From the NCBI GenBank assembly GCA_038900335.1, contig JBBMRB010000002.1, forward strand, positions 124,001-188,000: a DNA stretch of 64,000 bases. The letters are read 5' to 3'. This document shows, one piece after another, positions 8,076-15,092 of the stretch. Under the pieces are notes generated by a model. The model did not search any database, was not told the DNA's origin, and saw nothing but the letters and a program-made list of their open reading frames with translations. Source of the stretch: Rs1 sp038900335 (GTDB taxonomy: Bacteria; Pseudomonadota; Gammaproteobacteria; Pseudomonadales; Balneatricaceae). Position numbers and translations under genes: made by a program. How positions within the stretch are numbered: the first letter of the stretch is position 1; each line of letters opens with the position of its first letter.

Positions 8076-8996
8076 ATGATTAACAAATACCCATTAAGCC
8101 CTAGCATGCAACGCTTTGTAGAGCGCTGTGACAGCTTTTTTCCTGATAGTGTTATCAATCAAGGGATTGCAGCACAGCGCCAAGCCTATAACACTATGAC
8201 AGCGAGTTTCGCTAAGGAGCAAGCAACATCACTAATCATTAGTGATCAGCTGCTCAACGGTGTTAACACACGTCGCTACCAGCCTAAAGGTGATGTTAAT
8301 ACAACGGTTTTTTATGCGCATGGCGGCGGTTGGTACCTTGGCAGTTTAAATAGTCATGACAGTTTTTGTGCCGCTATTGCTAAGCACTGTCAAGTCTGTG
8401 TTATCAGCATTGATTATCGCCTATCACCAGAACATCCCTTTCCGGCTGGGCTCAATGATTGTTACGCTGTCTATCAAGCGCTAATACAACAAGGCATTAG
8501 GCCGCTATTATTAGGTGACAGTGCCGGGGCTAATTTAATGGCGGCACTAACGTTACGCGCTCGCGATAATCAATTAACTTGTGCACTAGCTCAAATATTA
8601 ATCTACCCAGCACTAGCACCACCATTAAGTCTGTCTTCCCATCAGCAGTTTTGTGACGCACCACTGTTATCGGCACAGTCCATGGCATTTTGCCTACAAA
8701 ACTATATTCCTCATTGCTATCAAACAAGTAATAATCCAGCTATTTTCCCATTGCAAGCCACATCCTTAGCCGCACTACCACAAGCTGTTATTTTAGCCGC
8801 TCAGTTTGATCCTTTAGTCGATGATGCACGCCTTTACAGTCAATCCTTACAAGAACAGGGTGTATCGGCACAGTACATAGAGATTAAAGGATTAGTACAC
8901 GGTGCGTTACATGCGATTGGAAGCTGTGACGAGGCAAATGTGTTATTTGCCGCTATTTGCGATCAAGTTCAAGGTTTTAAAGAATATTCAGGCTAA
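8076..8996 (+). CDS. hocS: HSL-family alpha/beta hydrolase, likely short-chain acylcarnitine esterase
   Basis: A 306-residue hydrolase of the hormone-sensitive-lipase family: oxyanion motif HGGGWYLG at residue 82, nucleophile Ser149 in LGDSAGANL, acid in FDPLVDDA and catalytic histidine in LVHGAL. There is no signal peptide, so it is cytoplasmic. In Pseudomonas aeruginosa the gene after cdhC-cdhA-cdhB is hocS, a short-chain O-acylcarnitine hydrolase, and this gene occupies the same place. Function is therefore inferred from family plus position: it would release carnitine from acetyl- or butyrylcarnitine to feed CdhA. A general esterase role cannot be excluded from sequence. Confidence 0.72.
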   Translation: MINKYPLSPSMQRFVERCDSFFPDSVINQGIAAQRQAYNTMTASFAKEQATSLIISDQLLNGVNTRRYQPKGDVNTTVFYAHGGGWYLGSLNSHDSFCAAIAKHCQVCVISIDYRLSPEHPFPAGLNDCYAVYQALIQQGIRPLLLGDSAGANLMAALTLRARDNQLTCALAQILIYPALAPPLSLSSHQQFCDAPLLSAQSMAFCLQNYIPHCYQTSNNPAIFPLQATSLAALPQAVILAAQFDPLVDDARLYSQSLQEQGVSAQYIEIKGLVHGALHAIGSCDEANVLFAAICDQVQGFKEYSG

Positions 8997-9024
8997 AGTG
9001 CCATATATAAATCTGAATATAAAA

Positions 9025-9047
9025 AGCCAATTTTTTGGTCATTGGCT
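9025..9047. repeat. Short hairpin after the carnitine genes
   Basis: AGCCAAT (9025-9031) and ATTGGCT (9041-9047), preceded by five A and followed by an AT-rich stretch. It could act as a weak terminator for the esterase gene. Confidence 0.4.
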
Positions 9048-9109
9048 ATTTAAATCAGTAATTTAGAGTGATCTGTCAGACGACAATCGAGGAGTGGCTA
9101 ACGAGATAA

Positions 9110-9148
9110 AATACTCTCGTAGTCAATAAAAATCACCTCGAGAGTATT
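9110..9148. repeat. Inverted repeat between convergent hocS and anti-sigma genes
   Basis: AATACTCTCG (9110-9119) and CGAGAGTATT (9139-9148) are exact 10-base complements with a 19-base loop. There is no T-run on either side, so it is a transcript-end stem or protein site rather than a classical terminator. Confidence 0.4.
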
Positions 9149-9165
9149 CCTATATTAAAGCATGA

Positions 9166-9840
9166 TTAAAAAGACACTTGTTTCCATTTCGCTTGATCTG
9201 AAACGGGTCCCATATTGTAGCCATCTGGCGCACCTTTAGGCCCTTCCATCGTCACCAAAATTTCACAATCAAGTATTCTATCGGCCCATGATTTCTCAAA
9301 AGGAATCACCCTTTTACCACTCGCCGGTAAAAAACCTAATGACATCGGTTCATGTCCTTTTTCCATCAACCACAATTCATAATAAGTGTTTTCTGGCATA
9401 TCAACAGGGTATTTCGACTCGACAACCAGCTGTTGTTTACTCATTGATGTATTCATCACCCAACCGGGTTGCTGATTCTCGTTGGCGATCAAAGGTACGC
9501 TATAAATTTTACCCTGTTGTGGCCATTGTAAAAAAAGACCAACACTTAACATCAGCGCTAGAGAAAAACCTGCTAAAGAGCGCCAAGACCATATGTTTTT
9601 TTCAGGCTTAGTTTCTTTATTTATATTTTTCCATATATTAGCTGGCGGCTTAATAGGTGTTAAATTCCTATTAAACACATCTAGATGTTCGCGCCAAGAT
9701 TCTATTTCTTTTTGCATATCATGGCTAACGGCCATCAAAGCTTCAACCCGCGCTTTATCTTGTGCTGTAAGAATACCTAATACATATTCAGCAGCGGCTT
9801 GATCTCGCTGCTCTATGTCACTTAAATCGTATTCATGCAT
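9166..9840 (-). CDS. Anti-sigma factor, RskA type
   Basis: A 224-residue single-pass membrane protein: a cytoplasmic N-terminal part (1-80, with the AAEYVLGIL motif of the RskA N-terminal domain), a membrane segment at about 86-105, and a periplasmic RskA-like C-terminal domain (YYELWLMEKG, SLGFLP). It lacks the zinc HxxxCxxC motif of ZAS anti-sigmas. It overlaps the 3' end of the upstream ECF sigma gene by 19 bases and has GAGAGG before the ATG, a translationally coupled pair. It is expected to hold that sigma factor at the membrane until a signal triggers its release. Confidence 0.85.
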   Translation of the reverse strand: MHEYDLSDIEQRDQAAAEYVLGILTAQDKARVEALMAVSHDMQKEIESWREHLDVFNRNLTPIKPPANIWKNINKETKPEKNIWSWRSLAGFSLALMLSVGLFLQWPQQGKIYSVPLIANENQQPGWVMNTSMSKQQLVVESKYPVDMPENTYYELWLMEKGHEPMSLGFLPASGKRVIPFEKSWADRILDCEILVTMEGPKGAPDGYNMGPVSDQAKWKQVSF

Positions 9841-10397
9841 TTTCGTAACCTCTCCAATCCACGCCTAATCCAAGTCTTTACTGTACCTAACGAAGTACCT
9901 GTTCTGTCAGATAAAGCTTGGTGAGTTAGACCTTCAAAGAAGGCCATCTCTAAATATACTTTTTGCTGTTCTGGAAGCTCTTTCAAACATTTATGCATTG
10001 CAGCACTATCTTGACCTAATGCAACATTTTCTTCCTGCGAAGGAGCATCATCTGCAATATAAGTTAACGCATCATCCGTATCATGTTGATCATTATGTTT
10101 GTTCTTTCTCAAGATATCTAATGCTTGATTACGGGTAATAGTATTGAGCCAGGTTTGCGCTTTAGCTTTAGATGAATCATATGAGCCTGCGTTATTCCAA
10201 ACCTTATAAAATACTTGCTGTAAACAATCTTCAGAAAGCTCCCTATCTTTTAATATACGTAAAGCAACGCTGTATAGATTCGCTGAACATAAGTCATAAA
10301 GCTTTTTAAGTGCTGTATGTTTACCCGCTGCACACTCAAGTAAATATTTTTCTAATAGAGGCTGCTTATCTACGCTATTGCCACTTATAAATGACAT
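9822..10397 (-). CDS. ECF-type RNA polymerase sigma factor (SigK-like)
   Basis: I use the ATG at 10397 (191 residues); a GTG at 10442 would add 15 residues without similarity. The protein has sigma region 2 (residues about 25-95, DCLQQVFYKVW) and region 4 (about 125-185, TGTSLGTVKTWIRRGLERLR) and no regions 1 or 3, the ECF layout. It is coupled to the RskA-type anti-sigma gene. It lies next to a bufferin-type locus; in Caulobacter such loci are under an ECF factor, so I infer that this sigma drives the bufA operon and perhaps its own genes. A terminator at 10491-10517 separates it from the buf genes. Confidence 0.88.
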   Translation of the reverse strand: MSFISGNSVDKQPLLEKYLLECAAGKHTALKKLYDLCSANLYSVALRILKDRELSEDCLQQVFYKVWNNAGSYDSSKAKAQTWLNTITRNQALDILRKNKHNDQHDTDDALTYIADDAPSQEENVALGQDSAAMHKCLKELPEQQKVYLEMAFFEGLTHQALSDRTGTSLGTVKTWIRRGLERLRKCMNTI

Positions 10398-10490
10398 AAA
10401 TTGTGGTAATCCTATAAAAATTTGGCCGAAAAGGACGTACACATTAATATAAAATTACCAGCGAAGAAAGCAGTAGCCCTGTTTTTACCT

Positions 10491-10517
10491 AAAAAACAAG
10501 ATAACACCATTGTTATC
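10491..10517 (-). terminator. Terminator of the buf/doxX operon
   Basis: On the minus strand GATAACA and TGTTATC form a 7-base stem with a four-base loop followed by TTGTTTTTT. It lies 61 bases after the DoxX stop codon and before the sigma-factor gene. Confidence 0.65.
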
Positions 10518-10577
10518 ATTCTCAAAATCCAACAAAAGTGTTACTTTTTACTGTAATACTTAAGTGTTTTCCACAAC

Positions 10578-11024
10578 TTATTTTGCGAAATGAGCACGCA
10601 GATAGTGATCAATTGACAAACGACCAGGCCCCCACATTACACTTACTAACATCATCATGCCCCACAATTGGTGATCATAGAACCCTCCTCCCCATATTAC
10701 TGGGTAAGAGATAACAGCAATGATATTAAATACAAATAATGCCAACCCTGTAACCCTTGTAAACAAACCCAATAAAATGAGCGGTGGTAAAATCAACTCA
10801 GCAGCCGTACCTAGATAAGCAGCTAACTCAAATGGTAAAAAAGGCACCTGATATTCTTCTTCAAATAAATACAGCGTGCTATCCCAGCTGGCGATCTTAG
10901 TCTGCCCTGCTTTAAAAAAGGCTATTGCCGGTATTACGCGTACTAATAACAGCACCAAAGGCTCTATCCATTTTGCAGCCAGTGCTACAGCACAGTCATA
11001 CATTGCTAATACTTTTTCAATCAT
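10578..11024 (-). CDS. DoxX family membrane protein of the bufferin operon
   Basis: A 148-residue protein with four predicted membrane helices and the DoxX features FFKAGQTKI near residue 37, the ELILPPLILLGL helix and a WGGGF loop. Its start overlaps the stop of the DUF2063 gene by four bases, so translation is coupled. DoxX proteins are often found behind DUF692-DUF2063 pairs in bufferin loci. Their biochemical role there is not established; a quinone- or redox-linked membrane function is the usual suggestion. It is the last gene of the operon before a terminator. Confidence 0.85.
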   Translation of the reverse strand: MIEKVLAMYDCAVALAAKWIEPLVLLLVRVIPAIAFFKAGQTKIASWDSTLYLFEEEYQVPFLPFELAAYLGTAAELILPPLILLGLFTRVTGLALFVFNIIAVISYPVIWGGGFYDHQLWGMMMLVSVMWGPGRLSIDHYLRAHFAK

Positions 11025-11770
11025 GATTCACCTTCTAATATAAAATTGTTAATGACGGTCTTTTCAATAAATAAACCCAGCTCTTGCTGGAAGTTCTCTA
11101 AGCTTGCTAATTCATGCAAGGCCTTACCTTGCCCAATAGCGGCTAACACATCATATTGCTGTTGTGTCAGTAAATAACATTTCGCTCCTTGGTTTTGCTC
11201 AGGGTGCACAATAATGTACTCGCCGTGTTGCAAATCTATACCTTCTAACTCACCCGTTTGCACACCATTCCATATCGAAAATGCCGGATATTTAGATTTA
11301 ATTAACACGGTATTAGCTACTAGTGAAAAACTAATATTCATTTGTTCTTCATCGGTTAAGCTGGTCAATTTTTCAAACGGAAACAGCGCAAAATCAAACA
11401 CTGTTTTAGATCTATCGTACGACCAATCCAACAGAGCAATATCTGCTAGATAAGGTACTGACTCAGCTTGTTTGCAGTGCTTTATATACTCAGGAAAGTC
11501 ACTGCCGTACAACTCTATACTGGCCTGTTGTAAAGGTTTTTCGATGATAAAGGCTTTTGCTAACTGCTCAAAAAACTCAGTGCCCACAAGCTTCATCACC
11601 GTTGGAAAACACGCTTTTAAATACTCACTGATGCTGATATAAAAATTATTTCTATATAGCTGCATCAGCTCTTTATTACTAAAAGGGCCACTGATACCTA
11701 AATCATCTAGCTCGATTGATTCATGTAATAAGTATTTGGCGAATGCTGCCTGTAATTGCGCTAATGTCAT
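11021..11770 (-). CDS. bufC: DUF2063 family protein, partner of the DUF692 maturase (BufC/HvfC)
   Basis: A 249-residue protein. The first ~90 residues are the DUF2063 'putative DNA-binding' domain (LAQLQAAFAKYLL ... MQLYRNNFYISISEYLKACFP), which in characterised RiPP systems recognises the precursor and delivers it to the MNIO enzyme rather than binding DNA. The C-terminal half is a less conserved second domain. Its ATG overlaps the stop of the DUF692 gene by four bases, so the two are made together. It has no signal peptide and acts in the cytoplasm. Confidence 0.87.
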   Translation of the reverse strand: MTLAQLQAAFAKYLLHESIELDDLGISGPFSNKELMQLYRNNFYISISEYLKACFPTVMKLVGTEFFEQLAKAFIIEKPLQQASIELYGSDFPEYIKHCKQAESVPYLADIALLDWSYDRSKTVFDFALFPFEKLTSLTDEEQMNISFSLVANTVLIKSKYPAFSIWNGVQTGELEGIDLQHGEYIIVHPEQNQGAKCYLLTQQQYDVLAAIGQGKALHELASLENFQQELGLFIEKTVINNFILEGES

Positions 11771-12678
11771 GCTGTAACCTTGGTTTGCTCAACCAATGAT
11801 TTTGCCACTTGGCTAGAGTGTGTTAACTGCTCTGCTCTGGCTCTATCGACCTGTTCAAGTAATACAGATAACTGTGGGATATTTGAATCCCATTCAATTA
11901 ACGCAGGTGCAGCACAATATTGACGTAAATAACGAAACAAATCCCAAACAGGCTCTGACACTGCACTACCGTGGGTATCTATTAAAATCTCACCATTTTC
12001 AAGCTGCTTTCTAGTAAAGCCTGCAAGGTGGATTTCTTGTACTGCATCAATATCAATGTGTTTTAAGTAATCGAGCGCATTCAATCCTAAATTGACGCTA
12101 TTAACATAAATATTGTTTAAGTCTAGTAATAATCCCGATTGGCATTTTTGCTGTATTTTATTTAAAAACTCCCATTCAGGCATCGTACTGTGATCAAATG
12201 ACAAATACGTGGTAGGGTTCTCAACTAGCAGCTGGCGACCTAAAAAATCTTGAACTTGATTTAATCTATCGGCAAACAAATTGAGACTTTCATCAGTGTA
12301 TGGGACAGGCAGTAAATCGTTAAAATAACGTGAATTTAGCGAACTCCAACTAACGTGCTCTGAAATCAGTGCCGGCTGATAAGTATCAATAAGATCTTTC
12401 ATTAACAATAGATGTTGTTTGTTAATTGGATCACTAGAACCTAGAGATAAACCAATGCCATGAAAACTCAGTGCATAGTTATCTGCCACTTCATCTAAAT
12501 ATTGTCTTTGTGCTGAGTGTGCGCTAAAGAAATTTTCACTGTGCACCTCTAGCCAATCAACCGCTGGCTTGTCGGCTAATATTTGCTGATGATGCGCTGC
12601 TCTTAAGCCAATACCGATCGCATATTGTTCAATATTAGAATGCATTTTTTCAACTGTATTAGATGATGAAATAGCCAT
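11767..12678 (-). CDS. bufB: DUF692 / MNIO maturase (BufB/HvfB)
   Basis: I start at the ATG at 12678 (303 residues, GAGAATATT upstream) rather than a TTG seven codons earlier. The protein is a multinuclear non-haem iron-dependent oxidase: IGIGLRAAH, WLEVHSENFF, HGIGLSLGS, SEHVSWSS, LVENPTTYL, LLLDLNNIYVN and EIHLAGF hold the His, Asp and Glu iron ligands expected of the family. Relatives (MbnB, TglH, BufB) rewrite cysteines in peptide precursors; BufB1 enzymes form thiooxazole rings in bufferins. Its substrates are presumably the two DUF2282 peptides encoded just upstream. Confidence 0.92.
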   Translation of the reverse strand: MAISSSNTVEKMHSNIEQYAIGIGLRAAHHQQILADKPAVDWLEVHSENFFSAHSAQRQYLDEVADNYALSFHGIGLSLGSSDPINKQHLLLMKDLIDTYQPALISEHVSWSSLNSRYFNDLLPVPYTDESLNLFADRLNQVQDFLGRQLLVENPTTYLSFDHSTMPEWEFLNKIQQKCQSGLLLDLNNIYVNSVNLGLNALDYLKHIDIDAVQEIHLAGFTRKQLENGEILIDTHGSAVSEPVWDLFRYLRQYCAAPALIEWDSNIPQLSVLLEQVDRARAEQLTHSSQVAKSLVEQTKVTA

Positions 12679-12846
12679 AATATTCTCGTTTAATCGCAAA
12701 CAGCTTATGCAGTATAACCCGAATACCTAAATCTAAATATGCGAATCTAAACCTAGGTACTCGCAGTTCTAACCTTAATTTGATGCTCAATTCAAAGCAT
12801 AGATACTTACAAGAAAATTAGAACTAATGAACTCGTAATAATTTCT

Positions 12847-12865
12847 TCTCTAATAATATTAGAGA
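12847..12865. repeat. Stem-loop between bufA and bufB
   Basis: TCTCTAATA and TATTAGAGA are complementary around a single central base, 26 bases after the bufA stop codon. There is no T-run on the minus strand, so it more likely protects the 3' end of an abundant precursor transcript or partly limits read-through into bufB. Confidence 0.45.
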
Positions 12866-12890
12866 CAACTTAAGGCATGCGTATAAATAA

Positions 12891-13151
12891 TTAAGCTTTA
12901 GGTGTTAAGCTGCCGCCAGTGAGCTTTCCACATAAGCCGGTTGGGATAGCAATGAATGCATCACCTTGGTTATCTGTTTTAGAAGTACCTGCACATGAGC
13001 TTGTATTAGTTGCACAATCATTTTGACCTGCCGCTGCAACGCCATAACATTTCTCTTTGCTGGCCGCTACTGCTGGTGCTGAAATCATTGTTGCGCCTAA
13101 TGCGATAATACCTGTAATTGCCGTTGCTGCTGCTAGATTTTTAGTTGACAT
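12891..13151 (-). CDS. bufA: Bufferin-type RiPP precursor, copy 1 (DUF2282)
   Basis: An 86-residue peptide with a Sec signal (hydrophobic 6-24, cleavage after APAVAA near residue 30). The mature part has four cysteines at 35, 46, 53 and 74 in the contexts EKCYG, NDCATN, SSCAG and GLCGK, the DUF2282/BufA1 pattern. In studied bufferins the central cysteines are modified by the MNIO enzyme and the exported peptide binds copper. It differs from the second copy at only eight of 86 positions. AGGA lies eight bases before the ATG. It is the precursor closest to bufB, 212 bases away. Confidence 0.9.
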   Translation of the reverse strand: MSTKNLAAATAITGIIALGATMISAPAVAASKEKCYGVAAAGQNDCATNTSSCAGTSKTDNQGDAFIAIPTGLCGKLTGGSLTPKA

Positions 13152-13585
13152 ATATAATTCCTATTTAACTTATGTTGTATTAAATTATTGTATTACCTGA
13201 GATTATCTTTCTCGCTTTACTATACGTCTCGTTATTTTATATAGATTCAAAACATTTCAAAATATATATGATTGTAGCTAAACTTAAATCATCATCATTC
13301 ATATTAACGCCATGAATAAGAATAACCAGTGCTTTTAAGCCATCGCCTAATAAAAATATCTGATATGGCGTAACTGATAATAGACACAGTTTTATCTGAG
13401 TGTATTAGTGAAGAAGATAAAATATTGAGGGGATGGTAATTAGAAAAAAGAAAGGCCGTATTTTATAAATATATTTTTATATGAGTTTGTTAATAAACCC
13501 AATTAAAAATACCCTATAAATATGAATACACCTAAACCCAACACAGGTTACATTTAGGTGTAATGAACTTTACCTAAACCGATGA
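13152..13585. other. Spacer between the two bufA copies
   Basis: 434 bases, very AT-rich, without a credible gene. It contains the upstream region of copy 1, including GAGACG on the minus strand at 13225-13230, a motif also present before copy 2. No terminator of the usual form is evident after copy 2. Confidence 0.5.
13225..13230 (-). promoter_or_regulatory. Shared GAGACG element upstream of bufA copy 1
   Basis: GAGACG followed by TATA on the minus strand, 74 bases before the start codon. The same hexamer occurs 60 bases before copy 2. Both upstream regions also share TGAATCTAT further out. It may be part of an ECF promoter or simply a relic of the gene duplication. Confidence 0.25.
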
Positions 13586-13846
13586 TTAAGCCTTAGGAGT
13601 TAAGCTACCGCCAGTGATTTTTTCGCATAAACCTGTAGGGATTGCGATGAAAGCATCACCTTGAGCATCAGTTTTAGAAGTACCTGCACATGAGCTAGTA
13701 TTCGTTGCACAATCGTTTTGACCTGCTGCAGCTACGCCATAACATTTTTCTTTACTAGCAGCGACTGCCGGTGTTGAGATCATTGCTGCACCTAATGCAA
13801 GAATACCTGTAATTGCTGTTGCAGCTGCTAAATTTTGTTTTGACAT
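13586..13846 (-). CDS. bufA: Bufferin-type RiPP precursor, copy 2 (DUF2282)
   Basis: Another 86-residue secreted precursor, 78 of 86 residues identical to copy 1. All four cysteines and the EKCYGVAAAGQNDCA core are unchanged; the differences are mostly in the signal peptide, with Asn61Ala, Gly75Glu and Leu77Ile in the mature part. AGGA precedes the ATG by eight bases. The near identity at protein level, together with a different upstream and downstream sequence, points to tandem duplication with selection on the mature peptide. It is transcribed first if the locus is one operon, or separately if each copy has its own promoter. Confidence 0.9.
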   Translation of the reverse strand: MSKQNLAAATAITGILALGAAMISTPAVAASKEKCYGVAAAGQNDCATNTSSCAGTSKTDAQGDAFIAIPTGLCEKITGGSLTPKA

Positions 13847-13905
13847 AATAGGTTCCTATTTTTTTGGTTATATTGACGATTATATTAAATTATCACTTAA
13901 TATAT

Positions 13906-13911
13906 CGTCTC
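13906..13911 (-). promoter_or_regulatory. Shared GAGACG element upstream of bufA copy 2
   Basis: GAGACG followed by ATATATT on the minus strand, 60 bases before the start codon, matching the element in front of copy 1. Candidate part of a promoter read by the neighbouring ECF sigma factor; not proven. Confidence 0.25.
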
Positions 13912-14051
13912 TCATTTGTTTATACGCAACCTTTGCAAAGATAGATTCAGATATTAAATATATCAATCTGAGTATCTCCCTAAGCACTGCAAAAAAGTAA
14001 GCAATATAACGATTTTTAGGCCTTTCAATACTAAAAATTAAATCTTAGTAT

Positions 14052-14930
14052 TCATCGAGTATAGATGCGATCTATATCTTGTGCAATCAGTTGAGCACCT
14101 TGTGGCTGCATATGCAAGTGATGGTTCCCAGAAAATACTTGTACTTGCTTACAATCGATATGGTTTAAAAACTCTTGCCATTTATCATTACTAAGACCGC
14201 TATCGCCTAAGTAAACATAAGTATCTGTCTTTAGTGATTTTAAAAAAGCGATAATTTGCTCTTCACTCATACGTTGAATTGAAGGCAACATCAAGGCAGC
14301 ATCACTGCGCCAATGATAGCTTTCATCGACCAACTTAGCACCGCGAGCAACTAATAGCTTCGCCGCTTGCTCAGTCACTGAAAAAATGCTGTTCATTCGC
14401 GCCTTTACCAATAGCTCAAAACTTTTTAAACGCCGCGCTTTTTTATCTTTAGCATGCCCTAGATTCGCTTTGCCAATAAACTTGGCTCTATCTTGTATTG
14501 CCTCAGCCATTAACGCGGGAAGTTTATCTGCTGGGTAGCTTAGTGGCGCCAATCCTTCAATCATAATTAGTTTATCGACTTTTTCTGCAAAACAAGCCGC
14601 AAATAGCATCGCGATACTCGCCCCCATTGAATGTCCTAGTAAATCGGCTTTTTCTATGTTGAGCGCTTGTAAAATCAAATATAAATCCATCACATTATCC
14701 CAGATGTAATAAGGCTGATTAGCACCTCTATGTGAGGAGTGGCCGTGGCCTACTAAATCTATCGCGATAATATGATAATGAGGTAATTGTTCTGCTAATA
14801 ACGCAAAGCTTGCAGCGTTATCTAACCAGCCGTGCAGTGCTATGAGGGTTGGGTTGTCACTGTTACCGTATTCTATGACGCCAATTTCTAAATCATTTAT
14901 TTCTAAAAAAAACTCTCGTGTATTATCCAA
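14052..14930 (-). CDS. Alpha/beta hydrolase
   Basis: A 292-residue alpha/beta fold hydrolase with the oxyanion region HGWLDN at residue 33, nucleophile Ser101 in GHSMGAS and a C-terminal histidine in SGNHHLHM. There is no signal peptide. This is the general MhpC/YbfF-like group of small esterases, and the substrate cannot be told from sequence. It is monocistronic, divergent from the Wzy-like gene on its right and separated from the bufA genes by about 200 bases. Confidence 0.8.
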   Translation of the reverse strand: MDNTREFFLEINDLEIGVIEYGNSDNPTLIALHGWLDNAASFALLAEQLPHYHIIAIDLVGHGHSSHRGANQPYYIWDNVMDLYLILQALNIEKADLLGHSMGASIAMLFAACFAEKVDKLIMIEGLAPLSYPADKLPALMAEAIQDRAKFIGKANLGHAKDKKARRLKSFELLVKARMNSIFSVTEQAAKLLVARGAKLVDESYHWRSDAALMLPSIQRMSEEQIIAFLKSLKTDTYVYLGDSGLSNDKWQEFLNHIDCKQVQVFSGNHHLHMQPQGAQLIAQDIDRIYTR

Positions 14931-15092
14931 GCTGACACCTATCGTTTACATCTATGCCATTTCAAATTTGGCTTTTATTTTATTTTTAAATCAATTCAAT
15001 AGCTTCTATTGACGAATAGTAGCATCATATTAAAATTAATCATCTATAGTATAATCGCTAGCTGCAACTTTTCTACTAAGGCTCTATTTTCA

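Noticed and set aside
12891..13846. The two bufA copies as a mobile or CRISPR-like repeat
   Set aside because: They are full coding sequences with start, signal peptide and stop, differ at scattered sites, and are not flanked by terminal repeats or target duplications.
15009..15092. TTG start for the Wzy/PglL-like protein
   Set aside because: The ATG at 15093 has a better ribosome-binding site and gives a normal first membrane helix; the extension adds an odd extra segment.
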